A stretch of DNA of 5,858 bases from Rhodospirillales bacterium (GTDB taxonomy: Bacteria; Pseudomonadota; Alphaproteobacteria; Acetobacterales; Acetobacteraceae), in contig JAGWIL010000111.1 of the NCBI GenBank assembly GCA_028866335.1, positions 1-5,858 on the forward strand, in the 5' to 3' direction. The notes beneath the pieces were generated by a model that saw nothing but the letters and a program-made list of their open reading frames with translations, was not told the origin of the DNA and made no database searches. Positions 1 through 5,858 of this stretch are shown in pieces. The stretch's first letter is position 1; every line of letters starts with the position of its first letter. A program made the translations under genes and the position numbers.

Positions 1-766
1 ACTTCTGCCCTGTTGGCGTTCCGCGCTCCGCCACCAACCGTAAATAATCCCGCAACGCCTCCTCACGCGGCGGGCTGACCATGGCGCGCAGCAACGCCGC
101 CTCGTTCTCTTCCTCCGTCCCCAGCGCGGCGCGCAGCATCGCCGCCAGGGCCTCTTTCGATTGATTCAGAAATTCCGGCGCCAAATCTTTCACAAGCTTG
201 CTGCTCAACTCTGCAAACCGCGTCTCATCAATTTCCGCCGCCAGCGTGCCCACAGCGCCCCGCGCCGCCGGGTTGGCCAGCACATCCTCCCGCGCTTCCC
301 GCAACCGCAATCCCGCCGCTTCGTCATCCGCCACGCTAAAATGCGGGGAAAGCCGCGCCTCTAACGGAAAGCGCCGCAGCAAGGACTGGCAAAAGGCGTG
401 GATGGTTTCAATCCGCATTCCGCCAGGCAGGTCCAACACATCCGCGAAAAGCTGGCGGGCACGGATGAGCGTTTTCTCATCCGGCGTTACATCCAGCGCG
501 CGCAGCCTGGCGGCCAGCGCCTCACTCGGCATTGCCACCCATTCTCCCAGGCGTTTGTTCAGGCGAATCCGCATCTCCGCCGCCGCCGCCTTGGTATAGG
601 TAAGGCACAGAATTTTCTCAGGCGCCGTGCCCGCCAGCATCAAACGCAACAAGCGGTCAGTCAGCAGCTTGGTCTTGCCGCTTCCCGCCGAAGCCGCAAC
701 GAAGGCAGACACCGCCGGATCAGACGCCTTTAATTGTTCGCGGTTTGCGTCATCAATCGCTGACAT
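1..766 (-). CDS. addA: AddA, double-strand break repair helicase-nuclease subunit (N-terminal part, cut by window edge)
   Basis: Reading from the ATG at 766 towards base 1 gives 255 uninterrupted codons running off the window. This is the N-terminal part of a UvrD/RecB-like superfamily 1 helicase. Walker A is ASAGSGKT at residues 25-32, motif Ia is LTYTKAAAAEM at 55-65, and the RecB/AddA-type motif TIHAFCQSLLRRFP lies at 121-134. Known family role: AddA is the 3'-5' helicase subunit with a C-terminal RecB-type nuclease. With AddB it resects double-strand ends and helps load RecA. The alphaproteobacterial protein is usually well over 1,000 residues, so the later helicase motifs and the nuclease lie outside the window. 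The start is supported by a strong Shine-Dalgarno sequence 5-6 nt upstream and by Walker A falling about 25 residues in, as expected. The start overlaps the 3' end of addB by 14 nt, which implies coupled translation. No frameshift is seen in the part present. Confidence 0.96.
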   Translation of the reverse strand, partial: MSAIDDANREQLKASDPAVSAFVAASAGSGKTKLLTDRLLRLMLAGTAPEKILCLTYTKAAAAEMRIRLNKRLGEWVAMPSEALAARLRALDVTPDEKTLIRARQLFADVLDLPGGMRIETIHAFCQSLLRRFPLEARLSPHFSVADDEAAGLRLREAREDVLANPAARGAVGTLAAEIDETRFAELSSKLVKDLAPEFLNQSKEALAAMLRAALGTEEENEAALLRAMVSPPREEALRDYLRLVAERGTPTGQK

Positions 767-3659
767 CTTCACCCTCCCCGCTCCATTCGGCGCGGCGCGA
801 AATGCCGGCATAGTCATCGAAACGGTTCACCCGCCCGGGGTGCGGCGCGGCCAAAAACGGCCTGGCGGGGTCGGCATATTTTGCCAGCAGATCTCCTACC
901 CCTACCGCGCGGTCGATAACTTTCCGCAGCTCCTCTGGTTTTTTCATAATCGCTGTTTCAGCACCTGCCACCGCACGGCCGGAAAGCGTGACATAGATCA
1001 GTTCCTTTACCTCGGCGGCAAAGTCTTCGCCAAAAGCGCCAAGTTCCGCCATCATTGCTTCCAGCGGCAATTGCGGCGCGGTGCCCGCTTTTACCTTTTT
1101 CTCCTCTGGAGCCTTGCCGGTTTTGTAGTCGATAATGCGCAGCTTACCGTCCGCATCGCGCTCAATCCGGTCAGCGCGGCCTTTCAACAGAAAATCTCCG
1201 GGCAATTTCCATTCGCCCTTCACTTCCAACCCTCGCGCCGAGGGCACGCCATGTTCCGCGATGCGCGCGCGTTCAACATCCACCAGCCAATCCGCGATGC
1301 GTTCCAGCCGTGCTGCCCACCATTGCGCCAATGCCGCGCGGGGGTGGGTTTTACGCATCGCCACCTCCAGCGCATTGTACAACCGCGCTGGCGCATCAGC
1401 CGCGTTCACATCGCTTTCGGCAAAAAACCTGGCCAACCCCTCATGCACCACATCGCCGAACTGGCTGGCATCGCTTTCTTCATCCAACGGATCAAGCGGA
1501 AAAAGTTTAAGCACTTTCCTCGCATAAATCGCATAGGGGTCCGCCATCAACGTTGCGATATCGGAAATTGAGTAGACGCGCGGGCGGTTTTCCACAGGCG
1601 GGGTGGGGCGCGGCCGCAAACGCGGCACACGGCGCGCCGGCAAATCAATCTGCGCCACCCAAAGCCCGGCATCGTGCGCGGGCAGCACCAGACCCTGCCC
1701 CGCCAGCATGGCAGCAAGCCGCGTCAGCCAGCGGGCGGGCACGGCGGGGGCACGTTCACGCCGCTTAGGGGCGGCCAACACCACCTGCGGGCAAACGCTG
1801 GCCAGAGAGAAAAACCCATGCGCCGCCTGGCCAATTTTCAATTCCGGGCTGGGCAGCCCCGCTTTCTTGCGCATTGGGCGTGAAAGCCAGGGGCCGGGTT
1901 CCTCAGGGGTTGGCCACACGCCTTCCACCAAGCCACCCAGCACCGCCACATCCACGCTTTGCAACGCCGCCTCCTGAATACCCCAAATGGCGATGCGCGG
2001 GTGCCCATCCTTCGCGCGAGGGCGGCGCACCACCTGCCCGCCCATCAGTGCATCCAGCAGCTCCGGCAAATCGGCGGGGGCCATATCTGGCATCCCCTCC
2101 AGCGCCGCCAGGTTTTCGGCCAGCAGGGCGGAAACCGCATTGCCCGCCTCGCCCAGCCAAAGCCGCACCGGGCCGGGCTCATCCGGTGTGGCGGCCAAGG
2201 CCTCCCCGGCTGTAATCAGGGCTGTCAGCGCCGCCACGGGCGGAACCATAACCGACAAAGTCAGCGGCCTTAACATGGCCTCCAACCGGGCAAGAAAATC
2301 CTTCTCGGCCTGGTGCTCGTCCTTCAACCGGAAGCGCAAACCCTCCAGCCCTGGCGGCGGGCGTGGGCCGCGCAACGCATGTGCCTCCAGCCGCCGCGCC
2401 ATGTCCCGGAAGGCCTGCGGGTTCATATCGCCCGTGGCCAACGGGTGTTTCAGCAAAGCCAGCAGCGGCAAAGGCGCGTAATCCTCTCGCGCGGCGCGGG
2501 CCAGCAAGCGCAGAAACACCGCCGGCGGGGTGGCGGCCAAAGGCTCGCCAGCACTGTCATCTGCCGTAATGCCGAAGCGTTTCAGCGCCGCCCCCACACG
2601 CGCCGCCAAAGCACGGTCCGGCGTAATCAATGCGGCACTCTGCCCAGGGGTTTGCAGCGCCTCACGCAATATCATCGCAATGGCCAGGGCGTTTTGCGCC
2701 TCGTCCCCGGTTTCGAGGTACGAAACCCCCTCCAGGCTTAGCCCCGCCGGATTCTGCCATTCAGAAAGTGCTGAGGCGGGCAGCAAGGCACGGGAGAATA
2801 ATCCGCTGCGCCCTTCCGGCACTTTCGCCAAAACAGCAGGCAGTGCCGCCACTTCTTCCACCCGCGCGCCGATATCCGCCAGCAGCCGGGCGATACCGCC
2901 TTGCGCGTGCGCTTCCTCAACTCCTTCCCACGCCGCCGCGGGTAAATGCGGGTCGAACCCCGGCAAAATCAACCGCCCTTGCGGCAGTTTCGCCACCATC
3001 TCCGCCATGCGGGCGATAGCGGGCGTACCCTCGGCGGCCACCATCCATACCGGACCGGGGGGCGGGTTTTCCTGCCACGCCCTGGCCTGCGCCTCTATCA
3101 GCAAAGCCAGGCGCTTCGCCGGATTCGTCACGCCTTCGGCTTTTAGAATTTCCGGCCAGGCATGGGTAACAATGGTAAGAAATTCCAGCGTTTTCTGCCA
3201 ATGTTCGGCGAAATCCTCCGGCACCAGATTGGGCAGCGCCGCTGCCAGATCCACTCCGGCATGGTCGGCCTCGTCCAGCAGGCTGGAAAACTCAGCCGCC
3301 AGCTCCCAGGCGGCGGGCAGTTTTCGCGGTGCACCAGTTTCCTGCGGCATTTGCAAAATCAATCGCGCCAACAGCGCCTGCCGCCGCGCGGGGGCCATGG
3401 CGGGCGGCAACGCGAAGCCAGCCGAGAGCAGCAGCCCCGCCTCGTCGATATTGCCAAGGGCTATAATGCGCGGCAGCAGCAACGCCTTGCCCGCATTGGC
3501 CTCCAGAAACGCTCCCGCCAAGGCTTGGGCAGCGCGGCGGCTGGGCAGAATAATCAGCCCCTCATGCCCGCCCCCCTCAGCCAGCCACAGCCGGGCGAGT
3601 GCGGGCAAAAACGCGGCTTCCGGCGGGAATGCACCGATACGCGGGCGGCGCAATGTCAT
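753..3659 (-). CDS. addB: AddB, double-strand break repair nuclease subunit (alphaproteobacterial type)
   Basis: This 968-residue protein is the AddA partner in the AddAB helicase-nuclease. The N-terminal half is a degenerate SF1 helicase fold. Where Walker A would lie there is LIILPSRRAAQAL (35-47), with no GKT/GKS, as is usual in alphaproteobacterial AddB, so ATP-driven translocation is expected to come from AddA. A conserved AddB block follows: IWGIQEAALQ (558-567), VLGGLVEGVWP (573-583) and WLSRPMRKKAGLP (591-603). The C-terminal PD-(D/E)XK nuclease shows DPYAIYAR (707-714), H739 in GDVVHEG, D830 in GRADRIE, D844 and K846 in IIDYKTGK (842-849), and QLPLEAMM (863-870), so all expected catalytic positions are intact. 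Only one cysteine (C623) is present, so the four-cysteine Fe-S cluster of Bacillus AddB cannot form. The ATG overlaps the upstream stop as ATGA; the stop lies 14 nt inside addA. The length is normal for the family. Confidence 0.96.
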   Translation of the reverse strand: MTLRRPRIGAFPPEAAFLPALARLWLAEGGGHEGLIILPSRRAAQALAGAFLEANAGKALLLPRIIALGNIDEAGLLLSAGFALPPAMAPARRQALLARLILQMPQETGAPRKLPAAWELAAEFSSLLDEADHAGVDLAAALPNLVPEDFAEHWQKTLEFLTIVTHAWPEILKAEGVTNPAKRLALLIEAQARAWQENPPPGPVWMVAAEGTPAIARMAEMVAKLPQGRLILPGFDPHLPAAAWEGVEEAHAQGGIARLLADIGARVEEVAALPAVLAKVPEGRSGLFSRALLPASALSEWQNPAGLSLEGVSYLETGDEAQNALAIAMILREALQTPGQSAALITPDRALAARVGAALKRFGITADDSAGEPLAATPPAVFLRLLARAAREDYAPLPLLALLKHPLATGDMNPQAFRDMARRLEAHALRGPRPPPGLEGLRFRLKDEHQAEKDFLARLEAMLRPLTLSVMVPPVAALTALITAGEALAATPDEPGPVRLWLGEAGNAVSALLAENLAALEGMPDMAPADLPELLDALMGGQVVRRPRAKDGHPRIAIWGIQEAALQSVDVAVLGGLVEGVWPTPEEPGPWLSRPMRKKAGLPSPELKIGQAAHGFFSLASVCPQVVLAAPKRRERAPAVPARWLTRLAAMLAGQGLVLPAHDAGLWVAQIDLPARRVPRLRPRPTPPVENRPRVYSISDIATLMADPYAIYARKVLKLFPLDPLDEESDASQFGDVVHEGLARFFAESDVNAADAPARLYNALEVAMRKTHPRAALAQWWAARLERIADWLVDVERARIAEHGVPSARGLEVKGEWKLPGDFLLKGRADRIERDADGKLRIIDYKTGKAPEEKKVKAGTAPQLPLEAMMAELGAFGEDFAAEVKELIYVTLSGRAVAGAETAIMKKPEELRKVIDRAVGVGDLLAKYADPARPFLAAPHPGRVNRFDDYAGISRRAEWSGEGEDVSD
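772..779 (-). promoter_or_regulatory. Ribosome-binding site of addA
   Basis: On the minus strand GGGGAGGG ends 5 nt before the ATG at 766. It lies inside the last codons of addB, fixes the addA start, and would let ribosomes finishing addB reinitiate on addA. Confidence 0.7.
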
Positions 3660-4381
3660 GTCGAGTTGCCTACCTCCCGCGCCGCCAGAAGCTCCTCCGC
3701 ACGGTCAAGGTCCTCCGGCGTGCTGAGATGAAACCACACCCCGTCATGAATAATCGCGTTCAACCGCCCTTGTACCAACGCATCATCCCACAGCCGGTTT
3801 ATTGAAAACCGCTCCACCGCCGCGCCATGCAGCAGCGCCTTGGTCGCAATCTGAATACCTGAATAGAGATAAGGTGCGACCTCACGCTCCCGCCTGCGGC
3901 GCAGCTCCCCCTCACGCGGCCAGACAAAATCACCAAAGCGCGTCTCCGCGATGGTTCCGGCGGAACGGGCAAGCAGCAATGTTGCATCCTCGCGCGCGGG
4001 GTTAAAGGCGGCGGCCAAACGCGGCAGCGCGGCGGATGGGCCATCCACCCAAAAGGAATCACCGTTGATAATGTAGAACGGCGCGTCCGGCAGCACGCCC
4101 TTGTTGGCCATCGAGGCCAGCCCGCCGCCGGTTTCCAGCAACGCCTCCTCACGCATAACGGTCACGTTTTCATATGACGCGAAGAAGCTTTCCACCTGAC
4201 CCGCCAGATACGACGCATTGGCAATAATCCTGGTTACCCCGGCATCGCGCAGCCGCGCCATGCTGTGCGCCAGAATCGGCTGGCCCGCCAAAGGCAGCAG
4301 CGGCTTGGGCGTGGAAAGGCTTAAGGGGCGCATCCGCTCGCCTAGCCCCGCGCAAAGAATCACCGCTGTATCAGGTTGCAT
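3656..4381 (-). CDS. murU: MurU-like sugar-1-phosphate nucleotidyltransferase
   Basis: This complete 241-residue protein has a single nucleotidyltransferase (NTP_transferase) domain. The signature ILCAGLGERMRPL (8-20) and PKPLLPL (25-31) bind the nucleotide and activating metal. LETGGG (82-87), NGD (106-108, metal-binding aspartate) and STPEDL near the C-terminus (220-225) match the MurU branch. Known role of MurU: it makes UDP-MurNAc from MurNAc-1-phosphate and UTP in a cytoplasmic peptidoglycan recycling route that bypasses de novo synthesis. Residues FGDF (149-152), APYLYSGIQI (169-178) and the length fit alphaproteobacterial members. The ATG overlaps the end of tsaE by 11 nt and the stop overlaps addB by 4 nt. 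The kinase AmgK, which produces the MurU substrate, is not encoded next to it, so the true sugar substrate is inferred only. Alternative: another hexose-1-phosphate uridylyl/guanylyl transferase. Family assignment is firm; the MurU activity is moderately likely. Confidence 0.85.
   Translation of the reverse strand: MQPDTAVILCAGLGERMRPLSLSTPKPLLPLAGQPILAHSMARLRDAGVTRIIANASYLAGQVESFFASYENVTVMREEALLETGGGLASMANKGVLPDAPFYIINGDSFWVDGPSAALPRLAAAFNPAREDATLLLARSAGTIAETRFGDFVWPREGELRRRREREVAPYLYSGIQIATKALLHGAAVERFSINRLWDDALVQGRLNAIIHDGVWFHLSTPEDLDRAEELLAAREVGNST
3672..3678 (-). promoter_or_regulatory. Ribosome-binding site of addB
   Basis: The minus strand carries GGGAGGT, then AGG, then 8-12 nt, then the ATG at 3659. 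The spacing from the main purine run (12 nt) is on the long side, but the second AGG (3669-3671) is closer. It lies within the last codons of the nucleotidyltransferase gene and supports the ATGA-overlap start. Confidence 0.55.
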
Positions 4382-4808
4382 CCAAACCCCTTAAATCCCC
4401 TTCAATCTCCACATCCCGCCCCGTGCCCGCAAGGGTAAAGCGCAGCCGCCACGCATGGGCAGGCGCGAAGCCCGCCAGCCGCTCCGGCCATTCCACCAGC
4501 ACAATGCCCGAAAGCGCCTCGTCCCAGCCCAGCTCCTCCAGCGCCGCCGGGCCATCCAACCGCCAGAGATCATAATGAAAAATCTCCGCACCGCCCGGCG
4601 TTTCGTAGCTCTGCACCAGGGTGAAAGTTGGGCTGGGCACGGCAAGGCGCGCATCGCCCATCATCGCGCGAATAAACGCCCGGGCGAGGCAGGACTTGCC
4701 CGCCCCCAACGGGCCTTCCAGCAGCAGCACATCGCCCGACTGGGCAATGGCAGCTAGCTTCTGCCCCAGGCGCTGGGTCTCCGACTCGTCCTTCAGATGC
4801 AAGCGCAT
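4371..4808 (-). CDS. tsaE: TsaE, tRNA threonylcarbamoyladenosine biosynthesis ATPase
   Basis: This 145-residue P-loop ATPase has the usual length for TsaE. With TsaB and TsaD it drives the cycle that transfers the threonylcarbamoyl group to A37 of ANN-decoding tRNAs in the cytoplasm. Visible motifs: the N-terminal family signature SETQRLGQKLA (9-19), Walker A GPLGAGKS (32-39), PSPTFTLVQSY (59-69), HYDLWRL (78-84, with D80 in the metal-binding region) and VEWPER (105-110). I chose the ATG at 4808 because family members start about ten residues before the E-T-x-x-LG motif. An in-frame GTG at 4829 would add seven residues (MPIQNKL) and has no better ribosome-binding site. It is the first gene of the four-gene operon; its stop lies inside the next gene. 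It stands alone here, although in several alphaproteobacteria TsaE is fused to an AmgK-type phosphotransferase. Confidence 0.94.
   Translation of the reverse strand: MRLHLKDESETQRLGQKLAAIAQSGDVLLLEGPLGAGKSCLARAFIRAMMGDARLAVPSPTFTLVQSYETPGGAEIFHYDLWRLDGPAALEELGWDEALSGIVLVEWPERLAGFAPAHAWRLRFTLAGTGRDVEIEGDLRGLDAT
4387..4392 (-). promoter_or_regulatory. Ribosome-binding site of the nucleotidyltransferase gene
   Basis: AAGGGG on the minus strand lies 5 nt before the ATG at 4381, inside the 3' end of tsaE. It supports this start and the 11-nt overlap. Confidence 0.5.
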
Positions 4809-4867
4809 AAGTTTGTTTTGTATCGGCACGCTTGATCAGGAAAGAGGGCCGGGGCAAAGCATTCATC
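4809..4867. promoter_or_regulatory. Divergent intergenic region, presumed promoters of the tsaE-addA operon and the reductase gene
   Basis: These 59 bp are the only non-coding stretch and separate two divergent start codons, so both promoters must lie here or reach into the flanking genes. The half near tsaE is AT-rich. On the minus strand TACAAA (4822-4817) could be a -10 element; a transcript would then begin about at the tsaE ATG, leaving little or no leader. No convincing -35 is seen for either direction, and no inverted repeat longer than the 6-bp TGATCA at 4833-4838. A purine run (AGGAAAGAGGG, 4838-4848) lies 19 nt before the reductase ATG. The presence of a promoter is inferred from layout, not from clear consensus boxes. 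Confidence 0.4.
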
Positions 4868-5858
4868 ATGGAACGCATTTCAGCCGATGTGGCGATTATA
4901 GGCGCTGGCCCTGCCGGCATGTTCGCGGTGTTCGAATGCGGGATGCTGAAAATGTCCTGCGTTCTGGTCGATTCGCTGGACGATCTGGGCGGCCAATGCG
5001 CGGCCCTCTACCCGGAAAAGCCGATCTACGACATTCCCGCCCACCCCGCCATTGAAGGCGGCGCGCTGATTGCGAAACTGGAAGAGCAAATTGCGCCGTT
5101 TGAATGCGCCAAGCTGCTTGGGCGGCAAGTGACGAGCCTTGCGGGCGAGAGCGGGAACTTCACCCTCACCACCAGCGCTGGCGATGAGATCAAAGCCAAA
5201 GCAGTTATTGTTGCCGCGGGTGCCGGGGCTTTCGGCCCCAACCGCCCGCCGCTGGAAGGCCTTACGGCCTACGAGACCACGGGCGCGGTACGCTATTACG
5301 TGAAAAGGCGCGAGGATCTGCGCGGCAAGCGCGTTGTCATCGCCGGTGGCGGCGACTCGGCGGTGGATTGGGCGCTGGCCCTGCACGGCATTGCCGCCAA
5401 CATCGCCGTGGTGCATCGCCGCCCGAAATTCCGTGCTGCCCCGGAGAGTACCGCGCAGCTCGACGCCTTGGTGTCCTCCGGCAAGGTGGAAATGGTCATC
5501 CCCTACCAGCTTCATGCCCTGCACGGCACCGACGGCGCGCTGGAGAGCGTGGAAGTGGCGGATCTGGACGGCGGCACGAAACATTTACCCGCCGATGTGC
5601 TGCTGCCCTTCTTCGGCCTGGCGATGGAGCTGGGGCCAATCGCAGATTGGGGGCTGGGGCTGGAGAAAAGCCATATCACCGTCACGCCTGCCACGATGCA
5701 AACCTCCCAGCCCGGCGTGTTCGCGGTGGGTGATATCTGCGCCTATCCCGGCAAGCTGAAGCTGATTTTGCAAGGCTTCGCCGAAGGGGCCGTGGCGGCC
5801 CATGCCATCTATGCCATCGTGAACCCGGATAAGGCGCTGCATTTTGAATATTCAACAA
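4868..5858 (+). CDS. Ferredoxin--NADP(+) reductase, thioredoxin-reductase-like type (last residues cut by window edge)
   Basis: From the ATG at 4868 there are 330 open codons to the window edge. Family members run about 340-350 residues and end shortly after HFEYST, so only the extreme C-terminus is missing. Known role: a flavoenzyme that passes electrons between NADPH and ferredoxin/flavodoxin in the cytoplasm. The FAD-binding GAGPAG lies at 12-17, after a short beta strand. GGQCAALYPEKPIYDIP (41-57) is the typical signature of this group. The NADPH-binding GGGDSA lies at 160-165, with HRR (183-185) placed to bind the NADPH 2'-phosphate. The FAD-contacting GDI is at 288-290, followed by YPGKLKLILQGFAEGAVAAH (293-312). 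There is no CxxC between the two nucleotide-binding motifs, which rules out a true thioredoxin reductase. A weak GGGG 13 nt upstream is the nearest Shine-Dalgarno candidate. An upstream TTG at 4832 would add 12 unlikely residues. Confidence 0.93.
   Translation, partial: MERISADVAIIGAGPAGMFAVFECGMLKMSCVLVDSLDDLGGQCAALYPEKPIYDIPAHPAIEGGALIAKLEEQIAPFECAKLLGRQVTSLAGESGNFTLTTSAGDEIKAKAVIVAAGAGAFGPNRPPLEGLTAYETTGAVRYYVKRREDLRGKRVVIAGGGDSAVDWALALHGIAANIAVVHRRPKFRAAPESTAQLDALVSSGKVEMVIPYQLHALHGTDGALESVEVADLDGGTKHLPADVLLPFFGLAMELGPIADWGLGLEKSHITVTPATMQTSQPGVFAVGDICAYPGKLKLILQGFAEGAVAAHAIYAIVNPDKALHFEYST

Noticed and set aside
627..1571. Open frame of 314 codons on the plus strand across the addB/addA junction
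   Set aside because: It overlaps the conserved nuclease domain of AddB and the Walker A region of AddA, and its translation has no family features.
2530..3726. Long open frame (398 codons) on the plus strand antisense to addB
   Set aside because: Its translation is rich in A, S, R and P with no recognisable domain, and the opposite strand encodes a clear full-length AddB. GC-rich genes commonly give such antisense open frames.
53..4154. 16-nt sequence CAACGCCTCCTCACGC repeated at 53-68 and 4139-4154
   Set aside because: Both copies lie in coding sequence and encode the same short peptide REEAL (minus strand) in unrelated proteins; chance plus codon bias explains it.
4832..4845. Possible FNR/CRP-type operator around TTGATCAGGAAAGA in the divergent spacer
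   Set aside because: Only the left half-site TTGAT is present; the right half does not match ATCAA.
1769..4997. Recurring GGCGGCCAA motif on the plus strand, resembling an uptake or Chi-like word
   Set aside because: Most copies lie in minus-strand genes, where the favoured codons TTG GCC GCC (Leu-Ala-Ala) explain them; no orientation or spacing pattern is apparent by eye.
4880..5584. Open frame of 234 codons on the minus strand opposite the reductase gene
   Set aside because: It is the mirror of a well-conserved flavoenzyme; the sequence is histidine- and arginine-rich with no domain.

Overview
The window is a compact, GC-rich chromosomal segment from an alphaproteobacterium. The assignment rests on the alphaproteobacterial forms of AddB (degenerate Walker A, no Fe-S cysteines, QLPLEAMM motif) and AddA, on the gene order tsaE - MurU-like nucleotidyltransferase - addB - addA, and on a thioredoxin-reductase-like ferredoxin-NADP reductase. 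Rhodospirillales/Acetobacteraceae is a guess only. Coding density is close to complete: the only gap between genes is a 59-bp divergent spacer. I found no RNA genes, mobile elements, CRISPR arrays, terminators or pseudogenes.

Layout. Minus strand, in order of transcription: tsaE (4808-4371), a MurU-like sugar-1-phosphate nucleotidyltransferase (4381-3656), addB (3659-753) and addA (766 to beyond base 1; only the N-terminal 255 codons are present). Successive genes overlap by 11, 4 and 14 nt, so this is almost certainly one translationally coupled operon. Plus strand, divergent: a TrxR-like ferredoxin--NADP(+) reductase (4868 to beyond base 5858; about 330 residues present, lacking only the last few).

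Function. AddA and AddB form the helicase-nuclease that resects double-strand breaks for RecA loading. TsaE is the ATPase that supports t6A37 tRNA modification by the TsaB/TsaD complex. The nucleotidyltransferase resembles MurU of peptidoglycan recycling. Its usual partner kinase AmgK, often encoded between tsaE and murU or fused to TsaE in alphaproteobacteria, is absent here. The reductase supplies or takes electrons through ferredoxin/NADPH and has no evident link to the operon beyond sharing the promoter region.

I see no evidence for a previously undescribed system. The points worth a second look are the missing AmgK, the very tight coupling and possibly leaderless start of tsaE, and the weak ribosome-binding site of the reductase.
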